Positions 53,023 through 62,525 are shown, counted from the stretch's first letter. The stretch is 64,000 nt of DNA from an uncultured Croceitalea sp. (GCA_947495075.1 CANLXH010000002.1:124001-188000); one strand, 5' to 3'. The notes: generated by a model from the letters alone, not told the origin. Numbers and translations are program-made.

Positions 53023-56000
53023 ATGAGATTATATACTACAATACAAATTTTAGTTTTAATGTTAGTTTTGGTTTCTGTTAATGCTCAACAAGCGTATCAG
53101 GCACCAGTTCCTAGCGATGTTAACTATGTACTGTCCCGAACATACCAAGTGCCAAAGAATAGCAATGCTGAGATTTCTCTAAACAACGATGTTATAGAAG
53201 CTATCCAGTATTTTGATGGTCTTGGCCGCGAGCAACAGACCATTAATATTGGGCAATCACCTCTTGGTGCCGATATGGCAACCCCTTTTCAGTATGATGA
53301 ATATGGGCGTATGGTTAGGGAGTGGCTCCCATTTCCTGCAGCAAATGATGGGGTTAAAGGCAATTACCAAACAGGTTCACAATTGAATACACAACAGTTC
53401 TACCAAAACAAATATGCAAACGATTTCCAAGAATTGGAAATAACGGCCGTTAATCCCTATTCAGAAAAAATGCTAGAGTCTTCGCCGCTAAGTAGGGTAA
53501 ACAAACAAGCTGCTCCAGGTAAAGATTGGGGTATTAATGGTGAAGATGATATGGACCATACCATTGGTTTTATATATGGGACCAATACCCATGACCCTGA
53601 AAATACAAATAACGTTGATAACGATAATGTAAGGTTGTTTACAGTGAGTTTACCGCTAAGTAATAGCGAAAACCCATCGCTTTCTAATGATGGTTACTAT
53701 GAAGCCAAGGCACTCTCTAAAACCATAACAAAGGATGAGAACCATGACAGCGGTAAGGACCATACCACTGAAGAATTTACGGATAAGAATGGCAGAGTGG
53801 TACTTAAGCGTACCTATAACAATAGTGAAGAACACGATACGTATTACGTGTATGACGATTTTGGAAACCTTACTTATGTAGTGCCACCTTTGGTAGACAC
53901 TACAGACGGTATCTCCACAGGCGAGCTTGCAGAACTGTGTTACCAATACGTGTATGATTACCGCAATCGTCTGGTAGAAAAGAAGCTGCCTGGAAAAGGA
54001 TGGGAATATATTGTGTATAATAATTTAAACCAGCCGGTAATGACTCAGGATGCTAACCAACGTAGTAGCAATGAGTGGCTCTTTACCAAATATGATATAT
54101 ATGGCCGTGTGGCTTATACAGGTAAGGCAACCGTAACAACCAATAGACCTAATCTACAAGATACCGTAACGGAACTTCCTGATAGCTATGAGCTATGGAC
54201 AAGCAGAATAGGAACAGCTGCTACTGTTAGTAACACCGATGACAAAGCCATTAATTATAATATAAATGGCTATCCAAACGCTTCGGATATTACAGAACTA
54301 CTTACTGTAAACTATTATGATGATTACAATATAGCAAGTGCGGATTTAGGAGGCGCACCAACTACGGTAACCCTCTTGGATTCACCTAATGGAGCAACCA
54401 ACGACCTTAGAACCAAGGGTATGCCAACGGTAAGCTTGGTACGTGTATTAACTACAGATAGCTGGATAAGTACTGTTACGCTTTATGATGCTAAAGCACG
54501 TCCGGTGTATACTCGTAGTAATAACCCTTATCTACAGACCGTAGATGTGATGGAGAGCCAATTGGATTTTATAGGCAGACCAAAAAAAATAAAGAGTAGC
54601 CATACAAGAAACGGCAATACTATAGTTACGATGGATAATTTTACTTATGACCATATAGGGCGTTTGTTAAGCCAAACACAATGTATTGGGGATGAAAACC
54701 TTGGTGATAGTTGCGAAGCCAGTGGCAGTACCACTGCTAACATTAGCCTTTCTAATGAAGCGGTAACTACCAACCAAGTGGCTTCCAATAGTATTATAAT
54801 AAGCCCAACAACAACAATTAGCGGTACGGTTATCCTAAGCATAGCCAGTGGTAGTGGCGGTGAAGAGGAACTTATTGTCTTTAACCAGTATGATGAGTTA
54901 GGGCAACTAGAATCTAAAAAAGTGGGAGGTACGCCAAACAGTAGTTTTAGTAGTACGCAAGGATTACAAACAGTTGATTATGGATACAACGTACGAGGAT
55001 GGTTGAAGAATATAAATGATGTAATCAACCTTAGCGGAGACCTTTTTGCTTTTGGTATAAACTACAACGAAGGTACCAATGCGCTTTATAACGGTAACAT
55101 TTCCTCAACGCAATGGAGAACTAACAATAATGACCAAAATTTTAAAAGCTACAATTACCAATACGATGCCTTAAACCGAATCACTGATGCTGTAGATGAT
55201 ATGGGTGGTAACTATGCGGTAAGCAATATTAGCTATGATAAAAACGGTAATATAAAAACCCTAAACAGACAAGGACCAACTGTTGACTTACCTACACTGG
55301 GACAAGCTAGTGACTTTGGAAACATGGACCAGTTATCTTATGAATACTTTGATGGTACCAACCAATTAAAGAGCGTAAGCGATGGTAGTAATGCCAACTA
55401 TGGTTTTAAAGATGGCAATACTTCTGGAGATGATTATGTCTATGATGACAACGGCAACATGCTGTCTGATGCCAACAAGGGGGTACAAGGAAACGCTGCA
55501 TCAGAAGATGGCATCGAATACAACCATTTAAACCTACCTACCTTAGTTCGTGTAAATAGTAATACACAATCAGGAACAATTATGTATATTTATGATGCTA
55601 CTGGGGTAAAACTTCAGAAGAACGTTCTTACTAATGGGAATACCACGGCAACGGACTATGCAGGTAACTATATTTATGAAAAACCTCAAGGAGGTACAGC
55701 AACATTACAGTTCTTTAGTACCCCTGAAGGGTATGTAGAACCAAAGAATGCGAACAATCTAAATCAAGGCTACAATTACATTTATCAGCACAAAGACCAC
55801 TTGGGTAATGTAAGATTAAGTTATACTGATAATGACAACGATGGTCAAATCACAGCCGCTACTGAAATACTTCTCGAAAACAACTACTATCCATTTGGGC
55901 TAAAGCATAAAGGGTATAACGGAAGCGTAAGTCCATTGGGGAATTCCGCGGCGCAGAAGTGGAAGTATAATGATAAGGAGATTGATGAAGATTTAGGTTT

Positions 56001-56835
56001 GAACTTATATCATTATGGATTTAGAATGTATGATGCTGCTATTGGAAGATTCCCAAGTATTGACCCAATCTCAGATCAATTTCCACATGTTTCAACATAT
56101 AATTATGCTGAAAATAGACCTATTGATGGAATTGACTTATGGGGATTACAATATGTTAATGCCAACGAAGCAAGATTATTTGTAAATCGTGAAGGTACTA
56201 TAGAGCTTAACTTTCAAAATATGACAAGATTTACTCGTAATACTTTTAATTCTGTCAATAGCAATCCTGATAATTGGAAACCTGGAGAAATAGGTGCAAG
56301 TTTTTTGAACACATCTGTTGCAGACTTCAAATTCGAATCTGTACGGGATACAAAAGCATTGAAGCTTGGAAAACCTTCAGACTGGACAATCCGAATACAA
56401 AAACCAATAGCAAGAAGTACAAACCAAGAAGACAGAAGATTCAAGGATAGGTATATTGGAACTGGAACAGTAAATGGAAGTAAATCAGTTAAGTCGGCTA
56501 GAGCACTTCTAATGGTTGAAGGAGTAAAATTAAGTTATGATATAGTTAGTTTAATATTTGAAAAAATTGATTCTAATATTGTAGAAGATCAATTTAAATC
56601 TTTATTATATTCCGCCGTAGATTTGGAAAATGCTTTGGATAATGGGTTAATACCAGAGAGTTATCAAAACGAACAGGATCTTTCTTTGATGCTAAATGGA
56701 ATATTTAAAGGTGAAGGAGGAGATGTTAATAATAAAAGAGACCAATCTATTGTAAATTATGGCATATTGATTTATCAGTTATACAATAATCAGCAAAATA
56801 AAACTTCCAATAAACAAGGAACAAATGAAAATTAG
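53023..56835 (+). CDS. DUF6443-RHS repeat protein with variable C-terminus
   Basis: 1270-aa exported protein. Signal peptide 1-21 (SVNAQ), then the DUF6443 region with IEAIQYFDGLGREQQTINIG, many YD repeats (for instance YVYDDFGNLTYV, YDIYGRVAYTG) and the RHS-associated core with DHLGNVRLSYTD, NNYYPFGLKHKGYN, YGFRMYDAAIGRFPSIDP and NYAENRPIDGIDLWGLQ. A short insert near residues 565-610 resembles a 3-coathanger-stack-type beta unit. After residue about 1043 the sequence changes to a 228-residue domain that I cannot assign; it is AT-richer by eye. This is the classical layout of a polymorphic toxin, with the effector released from the shell. Confidence 0.88.
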   Translation: MRLYTTIQILVLMLVLVSVNAQQAYQAPVPSDVNYVLSRTYQVPKNSNAEISLNNDVIEAIQYFDGLGREQQTINIGQSPLGADMATPFQYDEYGRMVREWLPFPAANDGVKGNYQTGSQLNTQQFYQNKYANDFQELEITAVNPYSEKMLESSPLSRVNKQAAPGKDWGINGEDDMDHTIGFIYGTNTHDPENTNNVDNDNVRLFTVSLPLSNSENPSLSNDGYYEAKALSKTITKDENHDSGKDHTTEEFTDKNGRVVLKRTYNNSEEHDTYYVYDDFGNLTYVVPPLVDTTDGISTGELAELCYQYVYDYRNRLVEKKLPGKGWEYIVYNNLNQPVMTQDANQRSSNEWLFTKYDIYGRVAYTGKATVTTNRPNLQDTVTELPDSYELWTSRIGTAATVSNTDDKAINYNINGYPNASDITELLTVNYYDDYNIASADLGGAPTTVTLLDSPNGATNDLRTKGMPTVSLVRVLTTDSWISTVTLYDAKARPVYTRSNNPYLQTVDVMESQLDFIGRPKKIKSSHTRNGNTIVTMDNFTYDHIGRLLSQTQCIGDENLGDSCEASGSTTANISLSNEAVTTNQVASNSIIISPTTTISGTVILSIASGSGGEEELIVFNQYDELGQLESKKVGGTPNSSFSSTQGLQTVDYGYNVRGWLKNINDVINLSGDLFAFGINYNEGTNALYNGNISSTQWRTNNNDQNFKSYNYQYDALNRITDAVDDMGGNYAVSNISYDKNGNIKTLNRQGPTVDLPTLGQASDFGNMDQLSYEYFDGTNQLKSVSDGSNANYGFKDGNTSGDDYVYDDNGNMLSDANKGVQGNAASEDGIEYNHLNLPTLVRVNSNTQSGTIMYIYDATGVKLQKNVLTNGNTTATDYAGNYIYEKPQGGTATLQFFSTPEGYVEPKNANNLNQGYNYIYQHKDHLGNVRLSYTDNDNDGQITAATEILLENNYYPFGLKHKGYNGSVSPLGNSAAQKWKYNDKEIDEDLGLNLYHYGFRMYDAAIGRFPSIDPISDQFPHVSTYNYAENRPIDGIDLWGLQYVNANEARLFVNREGTIELNFQNMTRFTRNTFNSVNSNPDNWKPGEIGASFLNTSVADFKFESVRDTKALKLGKPSDWTIRIQKPIARSTNQEDRRFKDRYIGTGTVNGSKSVKSARALLMVEGVKLSYDIVSLIFEKIDSNIVEDQFKSLLYSAVDLENALDNGLIPESYQNEQDLSLMLNGIFKGEGGDVNNKRDQSIVNYGILIYQLYNNQQNKTSNKQGTNEN

Positions 56836-57298
56836 AAATCAAATAGTTTTTAGAAGAAAAGCTTTGAGTATTTCACTAGTAGTTCTTTTCTTCTTTTCAC
56901 TAATTTCCTGTGCAGAAAACCCCTCTAATCTATTTGTTGGTATTTGGACAATTGACAGTGTTTATTATCAGGATAGAGATATCAGCAATGAAATATCACT
57001 AAATGTAATTGCTTTTGAAGAAAACCAAAAGGTTCTATTACCCGGGATTAAAGATAAATTAATCAGTAAAAAGGATCGACAAGGAACATGGAGAGTTGAT
57101 AGTAATGGGTTCTTAATAATTTTTTCTAAAAATCAGTTCTTTGATGGTAAGGCTACTTATTGTTTTAAAAACAACGACGAAGAACTACTTAGAGTAGTGA
57201 TTCAAACGGATAGCTTGTATTTGGAAGCAACTAAATTTTTTAGCAAGTATGATTCTTTTGGTTCTCCTCCATGCAATATTAAGAATGGTAATAGATAG
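56825..57298 (+). CDS. lipoprotein, candidate immunity protein
   Basis: 157-aa protein with a basic N-terminus, a hydrophobic helix and the lipobox LISC near residue 28. The mature part resembles a small beta-barrel (lipocalin-like) with VGIWTIDSVYY and GTWRVDSNGFLIIF. It overlaps the end of the RHS gene by 11 bases and shares its AT-rich composition, the position in which immunity genes of polymorphic toxins occur. An envelope location would fit a toxin acting at the periplasm or membrane. The immunity role is inferred. Confidence 0.72.
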   Translation: MKIRNQIVFRRKALSISLVVLFFFSLISCAENPSNLFVGIWTIDSVYYQDRDISNEISLNVIAFEENQKVLLPGIKDKLISKKDRQGTWRVDSNGFLIIFSKNQFFDGKATYCFKNNDEELLRVVIQTDSLYLEATKFFSKYDSFGSPPCNIKNGNR

Positions 57299-57318
57299 AT
57301 CTTTTTATAAATAAACAT

Positions 57319-57352
57319 CAAGCCAGCTCTTTTTATTTGAGCTGGCTTTTAT
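57319..57352 (+). terminator. terminator after RHS/lipoprotein pair
   Basis: Perfect stem AAGCCAGCTC / GAGCTGGCTT with a T-rich loop and a TTTT tail, 20 bases after the lipoprotein stop. Confidence 0.85.
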
Positions 57353-57447
57353 GTCACCCTACCAAACTCCTCTCCCCTTTTAAAGCTGGTTAAGTGGAGG
57401 AACTGTTGTTTCTTTTGATAATGTATATTGTCTTTTGGCCACTCTTT

Positions 57448-57470
57448 GCAAACGAGCGCCAGCGGGGGAA
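57448..57470. repeat. REP-type half element at island breakpoint
   Basis: GAGCGCCAGCGGGGG (57454-57468) is GC-rich and nearly identical to the reverse complement of CCCCGCTAGCGCTC at 62828-62841 in the REP array. It directly precedes the orphan coding scrap. Confidence 0.5.
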
Positions 57471-57542
57471 CAGCTACAATCTTTCATTAAAGAAATAAAG
57501 CCATATTTGGATATAATAAATAGTCAAAATCAAGAGGAATGA
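57467..57542 (+). pseudogene. orphan coding scrap, 24 codons
   Basis: Open stretch that reads EQLQSFIKEIKPYLDIINS and QNQEE before TGA at 57540-57542; its stop overlaps the ATG of the next small gene (ATGA). It has no start and is preceded by a REP-like sequence. It looks like the last codons of a lost gene, for example another effector C-terminus followed by its partner. Confidence 0.45.
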
Positions 57543-57772
57543 AATATTTAATAATGATATCATTTTTAATAGCTGCATCAATATTGATTTACTCTGTTTT
57601 TCAAATTAATTCTTTGGCAAAGGATAATAATGCTACTAATTTTATACAACTATTCAAAATAACAGATTTAAAGGCGAAGCTTAAATTAAAAAAAATATTG
57701 GCACTAATATTTTTAGCTTTTTTACAATTCTTTTTTATGATGATTTTTATGGTAGTAAGACAAATGAATTAG
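57539..57772 (+). CDS. small membrane protein, 77 aa
   Basis: Two hydrophobic segments (about 3-20 and 53-72) separated by a basic loop; no family recognised. It starts within the stop of the orphan scrap upstream, the way immunity genes often overlap toxin genes, and its end runs into the truncated LRR-RHS frame. It could be a remaining immunity gene of a lost effector or a truncated membrane protein. Codon use is AT-rich. Confidence 0.5.
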   Translation: MKYLIMISFLIAASILIYSVFQINSLAKDNNATNFIQLFKITDLKAKLKLKKILALIFLAFLQFFFMMIFMVVRQMN

Positions 57773-60700
57773 GGAATATTACTAATCTGCGAGAACTAAG
57801 ATTAGATAATAATGACCTGCAAGGTCAAATACCTCCTAGTCTAAATCAACTAAGTGATTTAGTAATTCTAAACTTATCCTTTAATCAGCTATCTGGATCC
57901 GTACCAAATTTTATTTCTATTGCAAATTTAAATACATTGGGTCTTAGGGATAATGCATTAGTTTTTGGAGATTTTGAAAATGAACACCTAACATATTTGT
58001 CCAATATCAATTCTTATTGGTATTCCCCCCAAGCCGATATCAATGAAGAAGAAACCCATGCTGTTTGTGTAGAAGAAAGTTTAGTTCTTATCACTGATGT
58101 GGGAGGCTCTGCAAACCATTACCAATGGTTTAAAGATGGCACTCCAATTGCCGGGGCGCCAGACAGTGCTACCTACCTAATCCAAAACGCTACCTTGACA
58201 GATGCCGGTATATACCATTGTGAGGTAACTAGTGATATTGTTAGCGGGCTTACCCTTACCCGCAGACCAATAGATGTTACCATTACAACCTTACTGGAAG
58301 ACACTCATAATACGGTTACCAGCCGCTCTTACGATATTACAGGAAGTCAGATAGGTGCTGGCAAACAATTTTTTGATGGCCTAGGGCTATTAGAACAAAC
58401 CCAAACTTGGAACATAAGAACGGATGAAACATGGGCTTCTCAAGTACTACGTGATGTCTTTGATAGGACAGCCTTACAAACACTCTCTGCGCCAATTACA
58501 ACGGGCAGTGAGTTTACTTACAAAGAAGATTTTGTTATGCGAACGACCAGTGTTGCATACGCCCTCAGTGATTATCAAAATCCTTTAAACCCTTCATCGG
58601 TAGTTAGCCCAAGTAATACCTTAGGTTGGTACTATAGTGAAAACAATACCCAAAACCCATACCAAGATCAAACCGAATATCCTTTTTCAAGAACTATATA
58701 CAGCATCTTAAATCCAGGTAGGGTACTCACCGCTATTGGAGGTAATAAAATAAACCGTAATGGTACGGAAGAATGGTCAAAGACCTATAGCTTTACCATG
58801 CCTAGTGGAGGTGCACTTGCACATAGTTCTGCTTTTGGTGATACTGCTTATAACAATAATGGAAACAAACGTGTAATTAAAACCGTCACACGTGATGTAC
58901 ATGGTATAGAGACCGTAGTCTTTAGTGATAGTGATGGTCTTGTATTGGGAGCTGCTCGAAGCGGAAATGAAGAAAACCCAACACTACCGCAATACCAAAT
59001 TTCTTTAGAGGTAGGGTCACAGGGTTATGTTGACATCCATATTCCCCAAGGCTGCACAGGAATTACCCTCAGTGGAGGAGGGCCATTAGATGGTGCATCG
59101 TATCAAATATATGATTTAGTAACGGAAAATACAGTGACATCTCCAGCAACATTACCGGCAGGGTTTTACCGTGTAGCCTTTACTGTTAAAGAGCCAGAAA
59201 ACCCTTATGTGGTGAGTCACCAGGTTAATTACTATGATTATAGCCTTAATGAATATGATACTGCGCAGCGTTTGGTGGCTTCCTACCAACCTTTGGGGGC
59301 TATCAAAGTAGATAAACCAGTAACAACCTATGAGTATAATACACTAGGGCAATTAATTAAAACCAGTAGCCCAGATGAAGGTATTGCAGAGTTCAAATAC
59401 CGTGAAGATGGGCAAATACGTTACTCACGGAATAGCAAGCAATTGGCTACAGGTGAATTTTCATACACCAACTACGATCCTTTTGGCAGGCCTGTAGAAA
59501 GTGGCGTAGTCGTAAGTACAGCTTTTACTACTATAGACCCGGATGATAATGGCACTAATACACCTGCTGGCACCAAAAAAGAGCAGCAGTTTACTACATA
59601 CGATATTGCCGATAATGAGGCTATGGCTGCAGCTTTAGACAATAGGGCAAATGACTATCCTGCACAGAGTTTTGTGGCAGGTAATGTAGCTCATACCGCT
59701 AATGATATAAGCCAAACCTGGTATGCTTATGACATCTACGGTAGGGTAAAATGGTTGGTGCAAGATATTAATGGTCTAGGTGTTAAGACTATAGATTACA
59801 ACTACCATCCCGTAAATGGGCTAGTAGAAGAAGTTGTGTATCAGAAAGCCCAAGGCGATCAGTTTATACATCGGTATAGCTATGATGCGGCCTATCAATT
59901 AACCTTGGTAGAAACAGCAACCAATTCCGGTTCATTTACAGAACAAGCACGCTATAGCTATTATAACGATGGCAGCCTAAAACGTACCGAACTGGCAGAA
60001 GGAGCTCAGGGGATGGACTATGTATATAACCTTGCAGGACAGCTTAAATCTATTAACCATCCAACATTAAACCCTACTAATGACCCAGGAGGTGATACCA
60101 ACGATATGTTTGGTATGGCACTAGACTATCATAACAACGATTATTTGCGCACCAATACCCCAACACCAGTAACTACCTACCCTGGAGGTATAGACCAGTT
60201 AAATGGGAATATAAAAAGTATACGTTGGAGCAATGCCAACCCTAATACTGTAGAAAGCCAATATGCCTATACCTATGACCGTAATAATTGGTTAACTGGG
60301 GCAGATTTTGATCCTGGGAACCAAAATACTGGAGGAGGACTGCAACAAAACCTACCGCTTACTGGTACTATTACTAATAATCAAGCAGCTACAAATAGCA
60401 TAACGGTTAGCCCAGAGGCTACCATTAGCGATGGTGTTACCCTAAGTATTAATCCTAATGGGGGTAGTCCAGGCGCAGATGATTATGATGTTAGCAATAT
60501 TAGCTATGATGCTAATGGAAACATACAAAGTTTAGTGCGTAAAAAGGGAAGCCAAGATGGTAATAATGCTATGGATAATCTAGGTTATGTCTATAAGACG
60601 GATAAACCCAACCAACTGCTTAGGGTAAACGATGGTGATGGCGATGTAGCCAATGCAGACGATATAGGCAACCATACAGAAGTAGAAAACTACGTATACA

Positions 60701-62085
60701 ATAGCATAGGCCAACTTATAGAAAATAAGGAAGAAAATTTGGAGTATATTTACAATACAAGTGGTTTGGTAACAGAAGTGAAGAAAAATAGTAATAGTGC
60801 AGTAAAGTTTTATTATAATGACCGTAACCATAGGGTTCGTAAAGAAACTTTTGATGACCAAAACAACCCTCTTTCTAACACTTATTATGTACGTGATGTA
60901 GCAGGGCAGGTACTAGCTATTTATAGTGATGCTACGGGTAATGTGGTTCTGGCAGAACAACCTGTATATGGTAGCGGTCGTATTGGGGTAGCCTATAACG
61001 GTACCAACAATGCAAAGCAATATGTGTATGAACTTACCGATCATTTAGGTAATGTGCGTGCCACCTTTGCTAAGAATGGAAGTACAGCGCAAGGAGAGGG
61101 CTATACGGACTATTATCCTTTCGGTATGCCGATGCCCGGAAGACAAATGACCGGGGCGGAGCAGTATAGGTACGGCTATCAGGGGCAGGAAAAAGACCCC
61201 GAGACTGGAAAAGAGGCCTTTGAGCTAAGGTTATGGGATTCTAGGATTGGGAGGTGGTTGACGACTGACCCATATGGACAGTACAACTCCCCGTACCTCG
61301 GAATGGGGAATAACCCAATGAATGGTATCGACCCTGATGGAGGATTTTGGGAAGAATTTTTCAACTGGATTGGAGGTAATGGCTGGAACAGTAATGCAGC
61401 TTTAGAGTATCAAGCAAATGGTGGTACCTTAGGTGAATGGACTGGTAATAAATTTTCAGGTTATAGAAATGCTGCGACAACTATTGATGGAGAAACTTAT
61501 GGTACTACTTTTAATGCAGTAAATGATTTTATTAATTATGATGCATTCGGTCTTGATGGTAAAATAGCATTAGGTTTTGCAAGGGCAATAGGAGGGGATG
61601 TTATGGGTGGTCACATAGGTGGTGGTGGTGGTGGATTAAACTTATCTGTTACTTTTTTGGGTGGAAAATATGGGAATTACTGGTATGATTACTATGGATG
61701 GGAGGCAGGACAGAATTACGGTGCTGGTATTGGTTTTTCAGGTGATTATGCTCTTGAAGGTTTTATTTCTGTTTATATAGGGAATAATTCGAATCCAGAC
61801 CCTTCATCTTTTGAAGGACCATTTGGAGCATTTGAGTTAAATGGTTCAGCTGAAGCTGGTGTTGGAGGAGGTCTACAAGGTAGTGTAGCATATGGGGGTG
61901 GTTGGATTACAGTTGGTCTAGGAGCGAACGTGGGTGCTGGTGCTAAGATATCAGTTTCTGGTGAAGTAAGATATGGTGAAACATATCTTATTACCCCAAT
62001 TAAAGAGACAAATCAAAGGACAATTAAAGATTATTTAATAAATAAACTTGTTCATGTCAGTCCAGTCATACCAAGCTTTCAATAA
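57763..62085 (+). CDS. 5'-truncated LRR-Ig-RHS repeat protein
   Basis: Second RHS protein, open from a stop at 57682-57684 to 62085, with homology from about 57763. It begins inside leucine-rich repeats (NELGNITNLRELRLDNNDLQ and SLNQLSDLVILNLSFNQLSG), followed by an Ig domain (YQWFKDGTPIAGAP), YD repeats, a 3-coathanger-like insert, and the RHS core (YGYQGQEKDPETGKEAFELR, DSRIGRWLTTDPYGQ). No signal peptide or ATG precedes; the first start-like codon is TTG at 57937. The C-terminus after IDPDG is about 247 aa, Gly-rich and amphipathic, perhaps membrane-active. Probably a silent cassette or decayed gene rather than a secreted effector. Confidence 0.85.
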   Translation, partial: NELGNITNLRELRLDNNDLQGQIPPSLNQLSDLVILNLSFNQLSGSVPNFISIANLNTLGLRDNALVFGDFENEHLTYLSNINSYWYSPQADINEEETHAVCVEESLVLITDVGGSANHYQWFKDGTPIAGAPDSATYLIQNATLTDAGIYHCEVTSDIVSGLTLTRRPIDVTITTLLEDTHNTVTSRSYDITGSQIGAGKQFFDGLGLLEQTQTWNIRTDETWASQVLRDVFDRTALQTLSAPITTGSEFTYKEDFVMRTTSVAYALSDYQNPLNPSSVVSPSNTLGWYYSENNTQNPYQDQTEYPFSRTIYSILNPGRVLTAIGGNKINRNGTEEWSKTYSFTMPSGGALAHSSAFGDTAYNNNGNKRVIKTVTRDVHGIETVVFSDSDGLVLGAARSGNEENPTLPQYQISLEVGSQGYVDIHIPQGCTGITLSGGGPLDGASYQIYDLVTENTVTSPATLPAGFYRVAFTVKEPENPYVVSHQVNYYDYSLNEYDTAQRLVASYQPLGAIKVDKPVTTYEYNTLGQLIKTSSPDEGIAEFKYREDGQIRYSRNSKQLATGEFSYTNYDPFGRPVESGVVVSTAFTTIDPDDNGTNTPAGTKKEQQFTTYDIADNEAMAAALDNRANDYPAQSFVAGNVAHTANDISQTWYAYDIYGRVKWLVQDINGLGVKTIDYNYHPVNGLVEEVVYQKAQGDQFIHRYSYDAAYQLTLVETATNSGSFTEQARYSYYNDGSLKRTELAEGAQGMDYVYNLAGQLKSINHPTLNPTNDPGGDTNDMFGMALDYHNNDYLRTNTPTPVTTYPGGIDQLNGNIKSIRWSNANPNTVESQYAYTYDRNNWLTGADFDPGNQNTGGGLQQNLPLTGTITNNQAATNSITVSPEATISDGVTLSINPNGGSPGADDYDVSNISYDANGNIQSLVRKKGSQDGNNAMDNLGYVYKTDKPNQLLRVNDGDGDVANADDIGNHTEVENYVYNSIGQLIENKEENLEYIYNTSGLVTEVKKNSNSAVKFYYNDRNHRVRKETFDDQNNPLSNTYYVRDVAGQVLAIYSDATGNVVLAEQPVYGSGRIGVAYNGTNNAKQYVYELTDHLGNVRATFAKNGSTAQGEGYTDYYPFGMPMPGRQMTGAEQYRYGYQGQEKDPETGKEAFELRLWDSRIGRWLTTDPYGQYNSPYLGMGNNPMNGIDPDGGFWEEFFNWIGGNGWNSNAALEYQANGGTLGEWTGNKFSGYRNAATTIDGETYGTTFNAVNDFINYDAFGLDGKIALGFARAIGGDVMGGHIGGGGGGLNLSVTFLGGKYGNYWYDYYGWEAGQNYGAGIGFSGDYALEGFISVYIGNNSNPDPSSFEGPFGAFELNGSAEAGVGGGLQGSVAYGGGWITVGLGANVGAGAKISVSGEVRYGETYLITPIKETNQRTIKDYLINKLVHVSPVIPSFQ

Positions 62086-62096
62086 AAATATGAATT

Positions 62097-62525
62097 ATGA
62101 AGCCCAAATTAATACTTGCAATACTCATAATACCTGTAATCCTGGGTTTATGCTTGTTTATAGTAATAGGTTTTATCAAACAGAGTGATAAGAAATATTT
62201 AGAAAAGAAGAATTTTCAACTTATAGGTGTTGTTGTAAATAAGAATTATATTGAAAGTGGTGTGGGTTCTGTTGTACTTAATTTGACCAAGTCTAATTAT
62301 ATGGAATATAATCCAGACAATGATAATCGAAGACGGTATTTTTGTAAGATAAGCAATGATCGAGCATATATTATAATTGAGGGGATTAATACTATAAGTA
62401 TTGGAGATACTATTAAAATAGATGAAACGCGTATTAGCTTATATAGAGACAAGGAATTAGTGAAATCATCAAATATATTTATTCCGATACCTTTCCCCTT
62501 AAGCTCTAAAATATTTGATAAATAA
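62097..62525 (+). CDS. small membrane protein, candidate immunity gene
   Basis: 142-aa protein with one N-terminal membrane helix (about 5-27) and a soluble beta-rich part. It begins 11 bases after the truncated RHS gene and is AT-rich. No family recognised. Position suggests an immunity partner for the Gly-rich C-terminus, which is inference only. The RAYT/REP array begins immediately after its stop. Confidence 0.65.
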   Translation: MKPKLILAILIIPVILGLCLFIVIGFIKQSDKKYLEKKNFQLIGVVVNKNYIESGVGSVVLNLTKSNYMEYNPDNDNRRRYFCKISNDRAYIIIEGINTISIGDTIKIDETRISLYRDKELVKSSNIFIPIPFPLSSKIFDK

